Assembly: GCA_001567185.1 (NCBI GenBank)
Contig: LNFR01000110.1
Coordinates: 159,388 to 223,387, forward strand
DNA from: Bacteroidetes bacterium OLB12
Lineage (GTDB): Bacteria; Bacteroidota; Bacteroidia; Cytophagales; Cyclobacteriaceae
Direction: 5' to 3'
DNA length: 64,000 nt
In this document: one piece after another, positions 38,463-46,983 of the stretch
Numbering within the stretch: the stretch's first letter is position 1
Layout: the number at the start of each line of letters is the position of its first letter
Program-made: the position numbers and the translations under genes
The notes under the pieces: model-generated
What the model saw: the letters and a program-made list of their open reading frames with translations, nothing else
Told to the model about the DNA's origin: nothing
Databases searched by the model: none

Positions 38463-39405
38463 TTAAACTTCTAACAAATGTTTTTTCAGGGCTTCATCGC
38501 CTTCGCCTTTTACCAGGCTAATAAAAATATCGGCCATCGTGGGTAATTTCTCCTGGAAGGCGTGTACCTCCGTAAGGTCAATTAATTCGCGAATTACTTC
38601 GTTGCCTTTAATGGCCTCGCGCGCTTTAATGGTGGTTGAAATCAGGTTGTCTTCTAAAGGAGTTTGCGCCACTAATTCATACCGGGTTTCCGGTAAGGTA
38701 AAAGCACCCTTATGTTCTATTACAAATGTGTTGGTTTTGTACTGTGCCTTTACCTGGGTTTTGGGCCCCTCCAGAATTTTTTTTCGATTTGTTGATCAAT
38801 GCGATATGATCGCACAAGGACTCTACCGTTTCCATGCGGTGTGTTGAGAAAATAATGGTGCTTCCGTTTTCTTTTAACTCCAGAATTTTTTCAGTTATTA
38901 ATTGTGCGTTTACCGGATCAAAACCTGAGAAGGGTTCATCCAGAATGATTAAGCGTGGCTCGTGCATTACCGTGCTGATGAATTGCACTTTCTGGGCCAT
39001 GCCTTTTGAAAGGTCTTCTACTTTTTTATTCCACCAGTCTTTGATTTCAAATTTTTCGAGCCACACTTTAATGCGGGCAAATGCATCTTTTCGGTTTAGT
39101 CCTTTTAGTTGCGCCAGGTACATCAACTGATCGCCCACTTTCATTTTTTTGTAAAGGCCGCGTTCTTCCGGCAGGTAGCCGATAATGCCTACGTGTTTTT
39201 CTTGCAAAGGCTCACCAAAAATTTCGATGCTGCCAGCTTCGGCATTAATAATTTGGTTAATGATGCGGATAAGCGTGGTTTTGCCGGCTCCGTTAGGGCC
39301 CAGCAAACCGTAAATGGTTTTTTCAGGAATGGTTATGCTTACCGAGTCGAGGGCCTTGTGGGTAGCGTATTGCTTGGTAACATTCCGGGTTTCAAGTGCA
39401 TTCAC
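38463..39405 (-). CDS. ABC exporter ATP-binding protein, homopolymer frameshift
   Basis: Partner of the permease downstream. Walker A GPNGAGKTTLI, signature LSKGMAQKVQF and Walker B LIILDEPFSGFD are all intact. The frame breaks in a T8 run at 38777-38784 (A8 on the coding strand). Removing one base continues NKSKKILEGPKTQVKAQYKT through to a C-terminal extension ending at 38463 (ALKKHLLEV). Total is about 314 residues, the usual size for NatA-type ATPases with a C-terminal regulatory domain. Confidence 0.92.
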
Positions 39406-39438
39406 GCAAATTGGATTTTATTCTTGTTGAGTAAGTAA

Positions 39439-39446
39439 CAAAAATA
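39439..39446 (-). promoter_or_regulatory. Candidate -7 element for the ABC exporter operon
   Basis: On the minus strand TATTTTTG, matching TAnnTTTG, 33 bp before the ATPase start codon. No TTTG is seen at -33. Confidence 0.4.
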
Positions 39447-39514
39447 GGGATAGAATTACAGGCATTCAGAAATAAAATTGTTCTGAAAGAGAAAATAACC
39501 GGGATACTGGGGAA

Positions 39515-40408
39515 TTAATTTTTTTCCCGAAAAATGATTTTACCCATGGATACGTCCAAATCAAATACCAGGGCATCTTTGCTGTTTTCTTGATAAGCAG
39601 CATTGGCATACTTATTTGGAGCAATCCTCTTTAAACTGTTTGATAATTTAATGCTGCACAACCACGATTCATTAATTGTTACAACTACAGGTACTTCTGC
39701 ATCGGGTAGTTGTATTACGAGATTACCAGCACCCACACTGCCAATTACGCGATTGTTAATAACTGGTTTGGTACCAAAATCCAAATACATATTGCCAAAG
39801 CCTACATCGGCTACAACAACTTTGGAACGGGCCAGGTTAAGATGGCGTGCATTCAGTGTGCCCATATCTACCTTTACAAAAAAGGTATCCATGTTAATTT
39901 TGTTTTCAATACCGCTGTTGTAATTAATGTTTACATCGGCACTGGCGGTGTTGATGCGAAGTTTTTTAACCGAAAGCCCGGAGAGGTCGATGTTTGCATT
40001 ACCCAACCCATAATCAAGATCCAGTGTATAGGGGGTGTTTTCAGTAAGGTAAACTTTCCAGAATTTATCGGAGGGCGCTTCTCCGTTTCCAAATACCCGG
40101 TAGGAAATTTTCTGACCTACACCCCGATTGCCATTGCCATCTTGTTGCAGGGAAAGTTGCACGGCACAGGTGTTGCCTTTCATTTCGTTGCTGAAAGAGT
40201 GGGTGTATTCTTCCAGGTCCTGATTACTATAAATATTGAGGATGTCTTGATTTTGGCTGGGGCGAATAAAACAATTGCCGGTTTTGGCCTTCAATTTCAG
40301 GTAAACCTCGTTGCATTGGTTAGCGTTTTCTACCGAAAACTGCTTCTTTATTTGAGCACTAACCGCCACACTACTGCCCACAAATGCTAATGCAATCAAT
40401 CGCCACAT
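39515..40408 (-). CDS. Secreted protein with LiaF-like / toast-rack beta domain
   Basis: A 297-residue protein with a signal peptide (MWRLIALAFVGSSVAVSAQ). The second half (LDLDYGLGNANIDLSGLSVK, KLRINTASADVNINYNSG, VVADVGFGNMYLDFG, GSVGAGNLVIQLP) is a series of short beta strands like those of LiaF/DUF2154 'toast-rack' or adhesin-like proteins. It is probably periplasmic or surface exposed. The function is unknown. It stands between the ABC exporter and dnaJ on the same strand. Confidence 0.75.
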   Translation of the reverse strand: MWRLIALAFVGSSVAVSAQIKKQFSVENANQCNEVYLKLKAKTGNCFIRPSQNQDILNIYSNQDLEEYTHSFSNEMKGNTCAVQLSLQQDGNGNRGVGQKISYRVFGNGEAPSDKFWKVYLTENTPYTLDLDYGLGNANIDLSGLSVKKLRINTASADVNINYNSGIENKINMDTFFVKVDMGTLNARHLNLARSKVVVADVGFGNMYLDFGTKPVINNRVIGSVGAGNLVIQLPDAEVPVVVTINESWLCSIKLSNSLKRIAPNKYANAAYQENSKDALVFDLDVSMGKIIFREKN

Positions 40409-40563
40409 GTATGTAAATACGTGTTAGTCCAGGTTAAAGTTTACTTTCAAATACCGGGTAACGCCTTGGTTTTTTTGATGAAATAGCCAAAAAAGTGACC
40501 CGTAATGGTTCTTATACGGGCTACTTAGGCCAAGGTTTTAAGTTCTGGACAAATATTTCGGGT

Positions 40564-41682
40564 TTACCCGAAATATTCCTTCATACGGTCGAAAAAGCCT
40601 TTGTCCGTATTATCGGGGTGTGGTTTAAAGTTTGGTGAGTTGCGGAAAGTCTCCAGACGGGCCTTTTCATCGGCTGTCAGTTTTTTGGGAGTCCACACAT
40701 TAATATATATAAGCTGGTCGCCAGCACCGTAGCCATTCACATCCTTTAGTCCTTTTCCGCGCAGGCGTAGTATTTTTCCACTTTGGGTACCTGGTTCCAC
40801 TTTAATGCGGGCCTTGCCTCCAATTGAAGGTACTTCTACAGTTGTGCCAAGAGCCGCATCTACAAAACTGATGTGCAGATCGTAAATCAGATCGTTACCG
40901 TTGCGCTTCAGTTCCTTGTCTTCGGTTTCTTCAATTAGAATTAATAAGTCGCCCGGAATACCTCCGCCCGGTGCTTCATTTCCTTTGCCCGACATGGATA
41001 GCTGCATGCCTTCGCTTACACCAGCTGGAATTTTTACCGAGATAACATCTTCTTTTGAAACAAGACCTGAGCTATCTACTCCGGGCGGACGCTTATCGAT
41101 CAATTGCCCGGCTCCATTGCAGGTAGGGCAGGTAGAGGTGGATACCATTTGGCCCAACATGGTGTTTACCACTTTGCGCACCTGGCCGGTACCTCCGCAT
41201 GCTGAGCAATTTTTAAAGGTTACACCTTCAGCCCGGATTAGCCGGTTTACTTTTATTTTTTTCTCAACACCATTGGCAATTTCTTCCAATGAAAGTTTGA
41301 GTTTAATGCGCAGGTTCGATCCTTTACGCTGCCGCGTTCTGCTGCCTCCACCGCCTCCGAAGAAACTATCAAACGGGCTTCCTCCGCCAAAAATATCTCC
41401 AAACTGGCTGAAGATATCTTCCATGTTCATTTCATGCCCCCGGAAACCACCTGCGCCCGGCCGTTGATGTCCAAAGCGATCGTATTGCGAACGCTTTTCA
41501 TTATCGCTCAATACTTCGTAGGCCTCGGCAGCTTCTTTAAATTTTTCTTCAGCTTCTTTGTTACCCGGATTTTTATCGGGATGAAACTGAATAGCTACTT
41601 TTCGGTAAGCTTTTTTAATTTCTTCAGCAGAAGCGTTTTTGCTTACACCCAGTATTTCGTAATAATCACGTTTGGTTGACAT
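40564..41682 (-). CDS. dnaJ: Co-chaperone DnaJ (Hsp40)
   Basis: A 372-residue class A Hsp40. The J domain carries HPD ([11 protein letters not shown]), followed by a Gly/Phe-rich stretch and a zinc-binding domain. Two CxxCxGxG-type pairs are seen ([22 protein letters not shown]), only half of the four in E. coli DnaJ. This shortened zinc region occurs in some Cytophagales. The C-terminal substrate domains follow ([19 protein letters not shown]). It lies 40 bp after grpE and cooperates with DnaK. Confidence 0.93.
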   Translation of the reverse strand: MSTKRDYYEILGVSKNASAEEIKKAYRKVAIQFHPDKNPGNKEAEEKFKEAAEAYEVLSDNEKRSQYDRFGHQRPGAGGFRGHEMNMEDIFSQFGDIFGGGSPFDSFFGGGGGSRTRQRKGSNLRIKLKLSLEEIANGVEKKIKVNRLIRAEGVTFKNCSACGGTGQVRKVVNTMLGQMVSTSTCPTCNGAGQLIDKRPPGVDSSGLVSKEDVISVKIPAGVSEGMQLSMSGKGNEAPGGGIPGDLLILIEETEDKELKRNGNDLIYDLHISFVDAALGTTVEVPSIGGKARIKVEPGTQSGKILRLRGKGLKDVNGYGAGDQLIYINVWTPKKLTADEKARLETFRNSPNFKPHPDNTDKGFFDRMKEYFG

Positions 41683-41722
41683 CTTTCTTGTAGTTAGGAG
41701 ACAGTAATTAAGAGTTAAGGAT

Positions 41723-42283
41723 TTAGCTTCCTACAACTACTTTGGCAAAACGAATTACTTTATCATTTAACAAGTAACCCTTTTCAACTGTGTCTATAAT
41801 TTTTCCTTTCAGTTTTTCTTCCGGAGCCGGTACTTGCGTGATGGCTTCGTGCAGGTCTGTATCGAATACAGTTCCAACACTTGTGTCTATGGCTTTCAGG
41901 CTGTACAGGTCCAATGTTTTTTTGAATTTATTCTGAATAAGCAGAAACCCTTCAGCTTCTTTATCATTCCGGTCTTTATAGGATTTTTCAGCACGTTCAA
42001 AATCATCCACCACGGGCAGCAATGCTTTGAGGAGTTGCTCATTAGCCGATTGAACCATCTCTAATTTTTCTTTGGCAGATCTGCGTCTGAAGTTGTCGAA
42101 CTCGGCATAAAGGCGCACGTATTTGTCTTTGGCCTCTGCCAATTCGTCTTGCAGCTTTTTGAGCGGGTCAATTTCTTCATTGGTCACGACTTCTGCGCCT
42201 TCATCCGATTGCCCCGGGGGGATTTCGGTATTCATTTCATCGTGTTTTTCGAGTTCCTGCTCCGGTTGTGTGTTATTTTCCAT
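41723..42283 (-). CDS. grpE: Nucleotide exchange factor GrpE
   Basis: A 186-residue GrpE with an acidic N-terminal tail, a long coiled coil ([20 protein letters not shown], then NFRRRSAKE) and the C-terminal beta domain ([40 protein letters not shown]). It opens the DnaK nucleotide pocket. Operon with dnaJ downstream; obg lies 70 bp upstream. Confidence 0.96.
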   Translation of the reverse strand: MENNTQPEQELEKHDEMNTEIPPGQSDEGAEVVTNEEIDPLKKLQDELAEAKDKYVRLYAEFDNFRRRSAKEKLEMVQSANEQLLKALLPVVDDFERAEKSYKDRNDKEAEGFLLIQNKFKKTLDLYSLKAIDTSVGTVFDTDLHEAITQVPAPEEKLKGKIIDTVEKGYLLNDKVIRFAKVVVGS

Positions 42284-42353
42284 TGGTTCGCTTTATTAAA
42301 GGGGGGTAATGACAAGAATTTTGCCAATACCGAAATATTGTCAAGATGTCTGC

Positions 42354-43343
42354 CTAATGCAAGGTTTTCCAGATCAGATCTTTTAGTTCTGTAATTCCCT
42401 GGTTGGTAATGGAAGAAATAAAAACAAAGGGTAATTCCGTAGGTATTTCTTTTCGAAGTTCGGCCTTCAGTTCATCATCCAGCATATCGCTTTTAGAGAT
42501 AGCCAGTATTCTTTTCTTGTCTAATAATTCGGGATTATACTTTCGCAACTCATTCAGCAGGATTTTATATTCATCGGTAATGTTTTTGGCATCGGCCGGA
42601 ATAAGAAAAAGCAGTAACGAGTTGCGTTCGATATGTTTAAGAAACCGGATACCAAGCCCTTTCCCTTCGGCAGCACCTTCGATAATACCGGGTATATCGG
42701 CCATTACAAAGGAGCGGTCATCGCGGTATTTAACAACACCCAGGTTAGGGGTAAGGGTTGTAAAGGCGTAATCTGCAATTTTTGGTTTGGCGGCAGATAC
42801 AACAGAAAGTAATGTTGACTTGCCGGCATTGGGGAATCCTACTAAACCCACATCGGCCAGTAATTTTAATTCCAGAACGATCCATTCCTCGCGGCCGGCT
42901 TCACCGGGTTGTGCATGTTGGGGTGCCTGGTTGGTGGAGGTAGCAAAAAAAGCATTTCCTTTTCCACCGCGGCCACCGGGGGTAAGAATTACTTCCTGGC
43001 CGTCTTCATTTATTTCGCAGATAAGTTCGTTTGTATCGGCATGGCGGGCTACGGTACCCAGCGGCACATCAATAATCTCATCTTTTCCAAAGGCTCCGGT
43101 GCGATTCTGACCTTCACCGGGTTTGCCGTTTTCAGCTAAAATATGTTTCCGGTATTTTAAGTGCAGCAGCGTCCACAATTGAGCATTTCCGCGCAGGATG
43201 ACATGACCGCCCCGGCCACCATCTCCGCCATCAGGACCTCCTTTTTCAATAAACTTTTCGCGATGAAAATGCAAACAACCCGCGCCTCCATTGCCCGAGC
43301 GCGAATTGAATTTTACATAATCGATGAAGTTGGGTGAGGACAT
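42354..43343 (-). CDS. obgE: Obg-family GTPase
   Basis: Ribosome-associated GTPase of 329 residues from the ATG at 43343 ([20 protein letters not shown]). The glycine-rich Obg fold ([18 protein letters not shown]) comes first, then the G domain with P-loop [12 protein letters not shown]3 [12 protein letters not shown] and G4 SKSD. The C-terminal OCT domain is absent, as is usual outside Firmicutes. Upstream of the ATG the spacer holds short repeats. It acts in 50S subunit assembly and stress signalling. Confidence 0.96.
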   Translation of the reverse strand: MSSPNFIDYVKFNSRSGNGGAGCLHFHREKFIEKGGPDGGDGGRGGHVILRGNAQLWTLLHLKYRKHILAENGKPGEGQNRTGAFGKDEIIDVPLGTVARHADTNELICEINEDGQEVILTPGGRGGKGNAFFATSTNQAPQHAQPGEAGREEWIVLELKLLADVGLVGFPNAGKSTLLSVVSAAKPKIADYAFTTLTPNLGVVKYRDDRSFVMADIPGIIEGAAEGKGLGIRFLKHIERNSLLLFLIPADAKNITDEYKILLNELRKYNPELLDKKRILAISKSDMLDDELKAELRKEIPTELPFVFISSITNQGITELKDLIWKTLH

Positions 43344-43386
43344 GCTGGTTACCAGTAACCAGTTACCGGCAACCGGCAACCGGTAA
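43344..43386. repeat. Short repeat tract between adk and obg
   Basis: The spacer contains a palindrome GGTTACCAGTAACC followed by repeated ACCGGCA/AACCGGC units ending in ACCGGT. It lies between the adk stop and the obg start, so in the polycistronic mRNA it could form small hairpins. Confidence 0.55.
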
Positions 43387-43390
43387 AGAT

Positions 43391-43960
43391 TTATTTCTGA
43401 TCAATAATAGCTGTAATGTTGCTGAAGATATCATCAATGTTTCCAATACCGTGCACGGTTTTCAAACGCCCTTGCTTTTCATAGTATGGCAATACATGTA
43501 TGGTTTTGGTAAAGTATTCCGTGATGCGTTTGTTCAGTTTTTCTTCTTCGTCATCGGCCCGGTTCTCAATGGTTCTGCGTTTGGCAATCCGGTTACGCAC
43601 TTCGGCTTCGGTAACATCTAAAGCTATTACATGGTGAATAGCCGACTGATTTGATTTCATAAACGTATCCAGGGCTTCGGCTTGTGGTACCGTGCGTGGA
43701 AACCCATCAAATAAAAATCCTTTTGCCTGTGGGTTTTTATCTAATTCTTCCTTGAGCATGGCAATGGTAATTTCATCGGGCACCAAGGCACCGCTGTTCA
43801 TAATTTCTTTTACACGTTTGCCAAGGGGTGTATCGTTTTTGGTATGCCAGCGAAACAGGTCGCCCGTGCTGATGTGCACGAAGCCATATTTCTGAATCAA
43901 TTTTTCGCTTTGTGTGCCTTTGCCTGCCCCGGGCGGGCCAAAGAGAACAAGATTAATCAT
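43391..43960 (-). CDS. adk: Adenylate kinase
   Basis: A 189-residue adenylate kinase interconverting AMP, ADP and ATP. The P-loop is [10 protein letters not shown]; the NMP-binding region includes [11 protein letters not shown] and [12 protein letters not shown]. The LID segment is short and without zinc cysteines ([19 protein letters not shown]). It is in a likely operon hpt-adk-obg. Confidence 0.97.
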   Translation of the reverse strand: MINLVLFGPPGAGKGTQSEKLIQKYGFVHISTGDLFRWHTKNDTPLGKRVKEIMNSGALVPDEITIAMLKEELDKNPQAKGFLFDGFPRTVPQAEALDTFMKSNQSAIHHVIALDVTEAEVRNRIAKRRTIENRADDEEEKLNKRITEYFTKTIHVLPYYEKQGRLKTVHGIGNIDDIFSNITAIIDQK

Positions 43961-44022
43961 GCAGGTATATGTTTAGATTTAAGGGGATTGCAAGATAAGT
44001 ACCCTTGCTTCAATTCGCTAAC

Positions 44023-44575
44023 CTAATTTTTTAGGGTAGGGGCAGATTTTTCTACCTGTTTGTATAAGTCTTTGTGATTACGCCCCAGGCCATCATAATC
44101 AAGCCCATAGCCCAATACAAACTCATCTTCCAGATCGAACCCCACGTACTTTACATCAATTTTTTTTTTCACGAGCCGGTTTTTTACGCAGCAAGGTTAC
44201 AGCCTCTACCGACTTGGCCCCCAGGCTTCGTAGCTCTTCAATTATTTTTTCGAGTGTAAGGCCGGTATCTACAATATCCTCAACAATAATTATGTGTTGG
44301 TTAAACAAACTTTCATCGTGGCCAATTAGTGTTTTGAGCTGGCCCGTGCTGGTAGTGCCTGCGTAAGACGATGTTTTTACAAATGAAACGCGGCAAGGAA
44401 ACTTCACTTCTTTCAATAAATCGGCCGCAAATATGAACGACCCATTGAGGATGGGCAAAAATATCGGGGTTTTGTCTTTATAATCGTGATTGAGTTGGTT
44501 AGCCAGTGCCTTAACCTTTTCGGAAATGGCCGAAGCCGTAATAAACTTTTTAAACTCGAGGTCTTGTACCTTCAT
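44023..44575 (-). CDS. hpt: Hypoxanthine phosphoribosyltransferase, homopolymer frameshift
   Basis: Purine salvage enzyme converting hypoxanthine or guanine plus PRPP to IMP or GMP. The N-terminal part has LPILNGSFIFAADLL and the PRPP-binding loop IIIVEDIVDTGLTL. The frame breaks in a T10 run at 44160-44169; with one base fewer it reads REKKIDVKYVGFDLEDEFVL, then GYGLDYDGLGRNHKDLY, the classic family ending, and stops at 44023. The corrected length, about 183 residues, is normal. The T10 run is the longest homopolymer noted and a prime candidate for sequencing error. Confidence 0.94.
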
Positions 44576-44725
44576 AAAACTAAGTAAGGGCTACAAAGAT
44601 ACGAGTTTAGAAGGAAATGTGTGGTGCTGATGGATCTGGTTTGAACGTGTATAAGTTGATGCAATAATTGATTTCCAAATAGACGCAAGCGTGGTATATT
44701 CACAACGGCAATCAGCAACCAGACT

Positions 44726-44923
44726 ATGACCGAACGCGACCTGCGCAAACTTGAAGCTTCCATAAGGCTAAAGATGGATGACATCAAAAATCAGAAAGTA
44801 AGTTTGAAAGACTCTGGCATTGGTGCGCTGATGAACATGCTTAAAAAAGCGGATGAAGCCGCCTACGAAAAATTAATGCCCGACTACAAACAAATGGTAG
44901 CGAAGTATACTATTTTTAAGTAG
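44726..44923 (+). CDS. Small conserved-looking protein of unknown function
   Basis: A 65-residue, strongly charged, helical protein (LRKLEASIRLKMDDIKNQKV, GALMNMLKKADEAAYEKLMP). There is no signal peptide, membrane helix or recognisable motif. Codon use looks coding, and it occupies a gap between divergent hpt and convergent DUF1684 genes. I do not recognise it; toxin-antitoxin partners are not visible. Confidence 0.5.
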   Translation: MTERDLRKLEASIRLKMDDIKNQKVSLKDSGIGALMNMLKKADEAAYEKLMPDYKQMVAKYTIFK

Positions 44924-44944
44924 CGCGTGCATGTAAGCAGCGAT

Positions 44945-45554
44945 CTAATAATTCGATTCGAATCGGACTCCAGCTTTTATGGCTACGGGCAAATCATTAT
45001 TGGCTGGTACCCGCGGACACGAGTAGCGGTTGCTATAAGCACAATAGGGGTTGTAAGCCAGGTTAAAATTAATCCACATGGTTTCACCTTGCGGAATACG
45101 AACATCCAGGTACCGCCCACCACCATAACTTTCGCTGCCGGTTGTTTGATCTGTAAAGGGAAGAAACAGATGATCGTGATACTCCGGGTTATTCATTAAT
45201 TCTTTGGATTGATAGAGCGTAAGCTGGCAAGCTTTGCCATCGAGTTCAAATTCGATCAATGCATAAGACCGGTATTGCACTACAATCGGTCCTGTGGCCG
45301 CCATGGGTTTATAGGGTGCACTTGGTGTTAGGGTTACTTTAGCGGTAACGGCATAGCGGGTGTCAATAGCAAAAAAAGTCGTGGCGCTTGAACTTTCGGA
45401 GATCAGCAGGATTTAGAGGAGAAGTCTTTTTATTTTTATAGGCCTTATTCAGCTCTTGCTGAAATTTTTGTGATGTCTTGATGATGCCGAGTGAATCGGT
45501 TTGAGCTTGTGTACGTTGTACAAACAACAAAAATAAAATGGTAAGCAGGCGCAT
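44945..45554 (-). CDS. DUF1684 domain secreted protein, homopolymer frameshift
   Basis: From the ATG complementary to 45552-45554 a signal peptide (MRLLTILFLLFVQRTQAQ) leads into a DUF1684 protein of about 202 residues. Motifs include SPLNPADLRKFK, the F-x-D-x-T segment LFLPFTDQTTGSESYGGGRY and FNLAYNPYCAYSNRYSCP. The frame breaks in the A7 run at 45371-45377; one base less restores HDFFAIDTRYAVTAKV. DUF1684 proteins are widespread and of unknown function, perhaps metal binding through the conserved Cys/His/Asp residues. Confidence 0.88.
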
Positions 45555-45618
45555 TTGTGTAAAGATAAAATAAAGATTTATATGCCGCATTGGTTTATAT
45601 TGTAATCGAGAATTAAAT

Positions 45619-46113
45619 ATGAAATCTCTGCTTGATCATATCAACCAGTTTTCGCAGTTACCTAAAACGGCACTTCGCGATCTTTCAAAAGTTCTTCATA
45701 AAGTGGAATTAAAAAAAGGCCAGTTATAACCTGGATGGTAAGGAGATTACCTATTGGTTTGGTTTTGAAGATAGTTTTGTTACCTCTTTTTTCAGTTTCA
45801 TTTCGCGTAAGCCCGCAGTAGAGAATATTCAAGTACTTGAAGATTGTATCCTTTGGGCTACTGCTTATGATGATTTACAAGCACTCTATGGGAAACATAA
45901 AGGCATAGAGCGACTCGGCAAATTATGCACGAGCGCTATTATGTGATGCTGGAAGAACGTTTTGTAGCAAATCATTTTAAAGAAGCCCGCGAGCGGTATG
46001 ATAACCTGATGAGCACTGCCCCTCATATTCTGCAACGGGTTCCACTTGGCCACATTGCTTCTTATCTTGGTATTACACAGGAAACCCTTAGCCGCATACG
46101 AACAAAAGCATAG
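45619..46113 (+). pseudogene. Crp/Fnr-family transcriptional regulator with internal deletion and frameshift
   Basis: The N-terminus (MKSLLDHINQFSQLPKTALR) and the later part (NLDGKEITYWFGFEDSFVTS, SRKPAVENIQVLEDCILW, then ERYYVMLEERF and RVPLGHIASYLGITQETLSR) are clearly a cyclic-nucleotide-type regulator of the Crp/Fnr family with its HTH. At about 45721-45730, KKGQ joins almost directly to the YNLDGKE segment, whereas full-length relatives have roughly 25-30 more residues there, part of the sensory beta roll. One further base is missing near 45921. The deletion is too large for a homopolymer error, so the gene is broken or the assembly has lost about 80 bp. An FNR-like site lies just downstream. 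Confidence 0.8.
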
Positions 46114-46133
46114 TTGGCCGCGTGGTTTTTTTT

Positions 46134-46147
46134 TTGACATATATCAA
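46134..46147 (+). promoter_or_regulatory. FNR/Crp-like operator TTGACATATATCAA
   Basis: It matches the FNR consensus TTGAT-N4-ATCAA at 9 of 10 positions, and the symmetry extends one base on each side (TTTGA...TCAAA). It lies between the Crp/Fnr gene and yiaA. A -7 element TACATTTG is at 46170-46177, which puts the site centre near -43 relative to the expected start, the class II activator position. The -33 TTTG is missing, as expected for an activated promoter. Confidence 0.7.
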
Positions 46148-46169
46148 AGCTGACCCTCCAGGTACCTTC

Positions 46170-46177
46170 TACATTTG
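46170..46177 (+). promoter_or_regulatory. -7 element of yiaA promoter (TACATTTG)
   Basis: Exact TAnnTTTG match 23 bp before the yiaA ATG, and without a -33 TTTG; the FNR-like site occupies the upstream position instead. Confidence 0.6.
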
Positions 46178-46199
46178 AACCGGTTAAACCAAATCAAAA

Positions 46200-46586
46200 A
46201 TGGAAAACAAATCGATTCAAAAACCCTCCAATGCTTTTATTGCAGCATCGTGGGTGGCACTTTTAACGGGCATGGTAGCCTACATTATTGGCTTGTGGAA
46301 TGCCGACATGCAGTTGAATGAAAAGGGATATTATTTTACGGTGCTGATGTTCGGCTTGTTTGCAGCCATCTCGTTACAAAAAGCAGTTCGCGATCAACTG
46401 GAAAACATTCCGGTTACTAACATTTATTATAGCCTGGCGTGGTTCTCTACTGTGCTGGCGATTGTATTATTGGTGGTAGGTTTATGGAATGCCGAGTTGA
46501 TTCGCAGTGAAAAGGGATTTTATGCCATGTCGTTTACCCTAAGTTTGTTTGGGGCTATTGCCGTTCAGAAAAAATACACGCGATAG
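46200..46586 (+). CDS. yiaA: YiaA/YiaB-type inner membrane protein
   Basis: A 128-residue protein made of two copies of the YiaA/B two-helix unit: each has a helix, the GLWNA(D/E) motif, a short loop with EKGYYF or EKGFYA, and a second helix ([36 protein letters not shown]). The duplication is obvious by eye. The function is unknown in the family. It is probably regulated by a Crp/Fnr protein through the site at 46134. Confidence 0.88.
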   Translation: MENKSIQKPSNAFIAASWVALLTGMVAYIIGLWNADMQLNEKGYYFTVLMFGLFAAISLQKAVRDQLENIPVTNIYYSLAWFSTVLAIVLLVVGLWNAELIRSEKGFYAMSFTLSLFGAIAVQKKYTR

Positions 46587-46637
46587 TGAATTGGCCGAGC
46601 GGCAGAATGAACAACCTTTTAAGGAAGTGTAAATTAT

Positions 46638-46674
46638 ACAAGGAGGCAGAATGAACTTCAATCGGCCTCCTTGT
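46638..46674 (+). terminator. Intrinsic terminator of yiaA
   Basis: Perfect 10-bp arms ACAAGGAGGC / GCCTCCTTGT with a 17-base loop, 52 bp after the yiaA stop, followed by T-rich sequence. Confidence 0.75.
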
Positions 46675-46697
46675 TTGTATTTGCTTATTTAGTTGTG

Positions 46698-46735
46698 CAG
46701 ATTTTGTTTTCTGCTTCAGGCAGGTATTTAGAAAT
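46698..46735. repeat. 38-bp repeat, second copy at 52620-52656
   Basis: The stretch CAGATTTTGTTTTCTGCTTC and its continuation to TATTTAGAAAT matches 52620-52656 except for one extra G here. On the minus strand it encodes ISKYLPEAENKI in both places (after allowing for the indel). It looks like a shared fragment of a DUF1801-type gene. Confidence 0.7.
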
Positions 46736-46983
46736 GTGTTTATCTTTTAGGAAACCATTCGGTTGCAAACATGTGCGCAACCAATCAATTTCGCAATAGC
46801 AGGCTACTTTTTTTTAGAAATTATACGTTTGGGTTTGGTTAAGCGGTTGTTGCTAAGCTCTATGCCAATCTGTTTAGCAGAATTGCCAGGGTTGTATCCA
46901 CAATCAGGCTGATTTGTTAATTTTTTCTGGCAAGAATCTGTATCTTTTTAGCCTAACCTCATTTTTGTAATAGAAGTAAGGAA

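Larger units (their letters stand above)
46587..46983. other. 397-bp intergenic region with a terminator and a coding remnant
   Basis: After the yiaA terminator, the minus strand from about 46820 to 46685 reads ACYCEIDWLRTCLQPNGFLK, then DKHISKYLPEAENKICTTK and a stop, with no start codon. Its segment ISKYLPEAENKI is shared with the DUF1801 pseudogene at 52344-52746 through a 38-bp nucleotide match. I take it as a gene remnant. No clear promoter for the ECF sigma gene is visible; TATCTTTT near 46939 is a weak -7 candidate. Confidence 0.5.

Noticed and set aside
44726-44923. Antitoxin of a toxin-antitoxin pair
   Set aside because: No toxin-like partner lies beside it and it has no DNA-binding motif.
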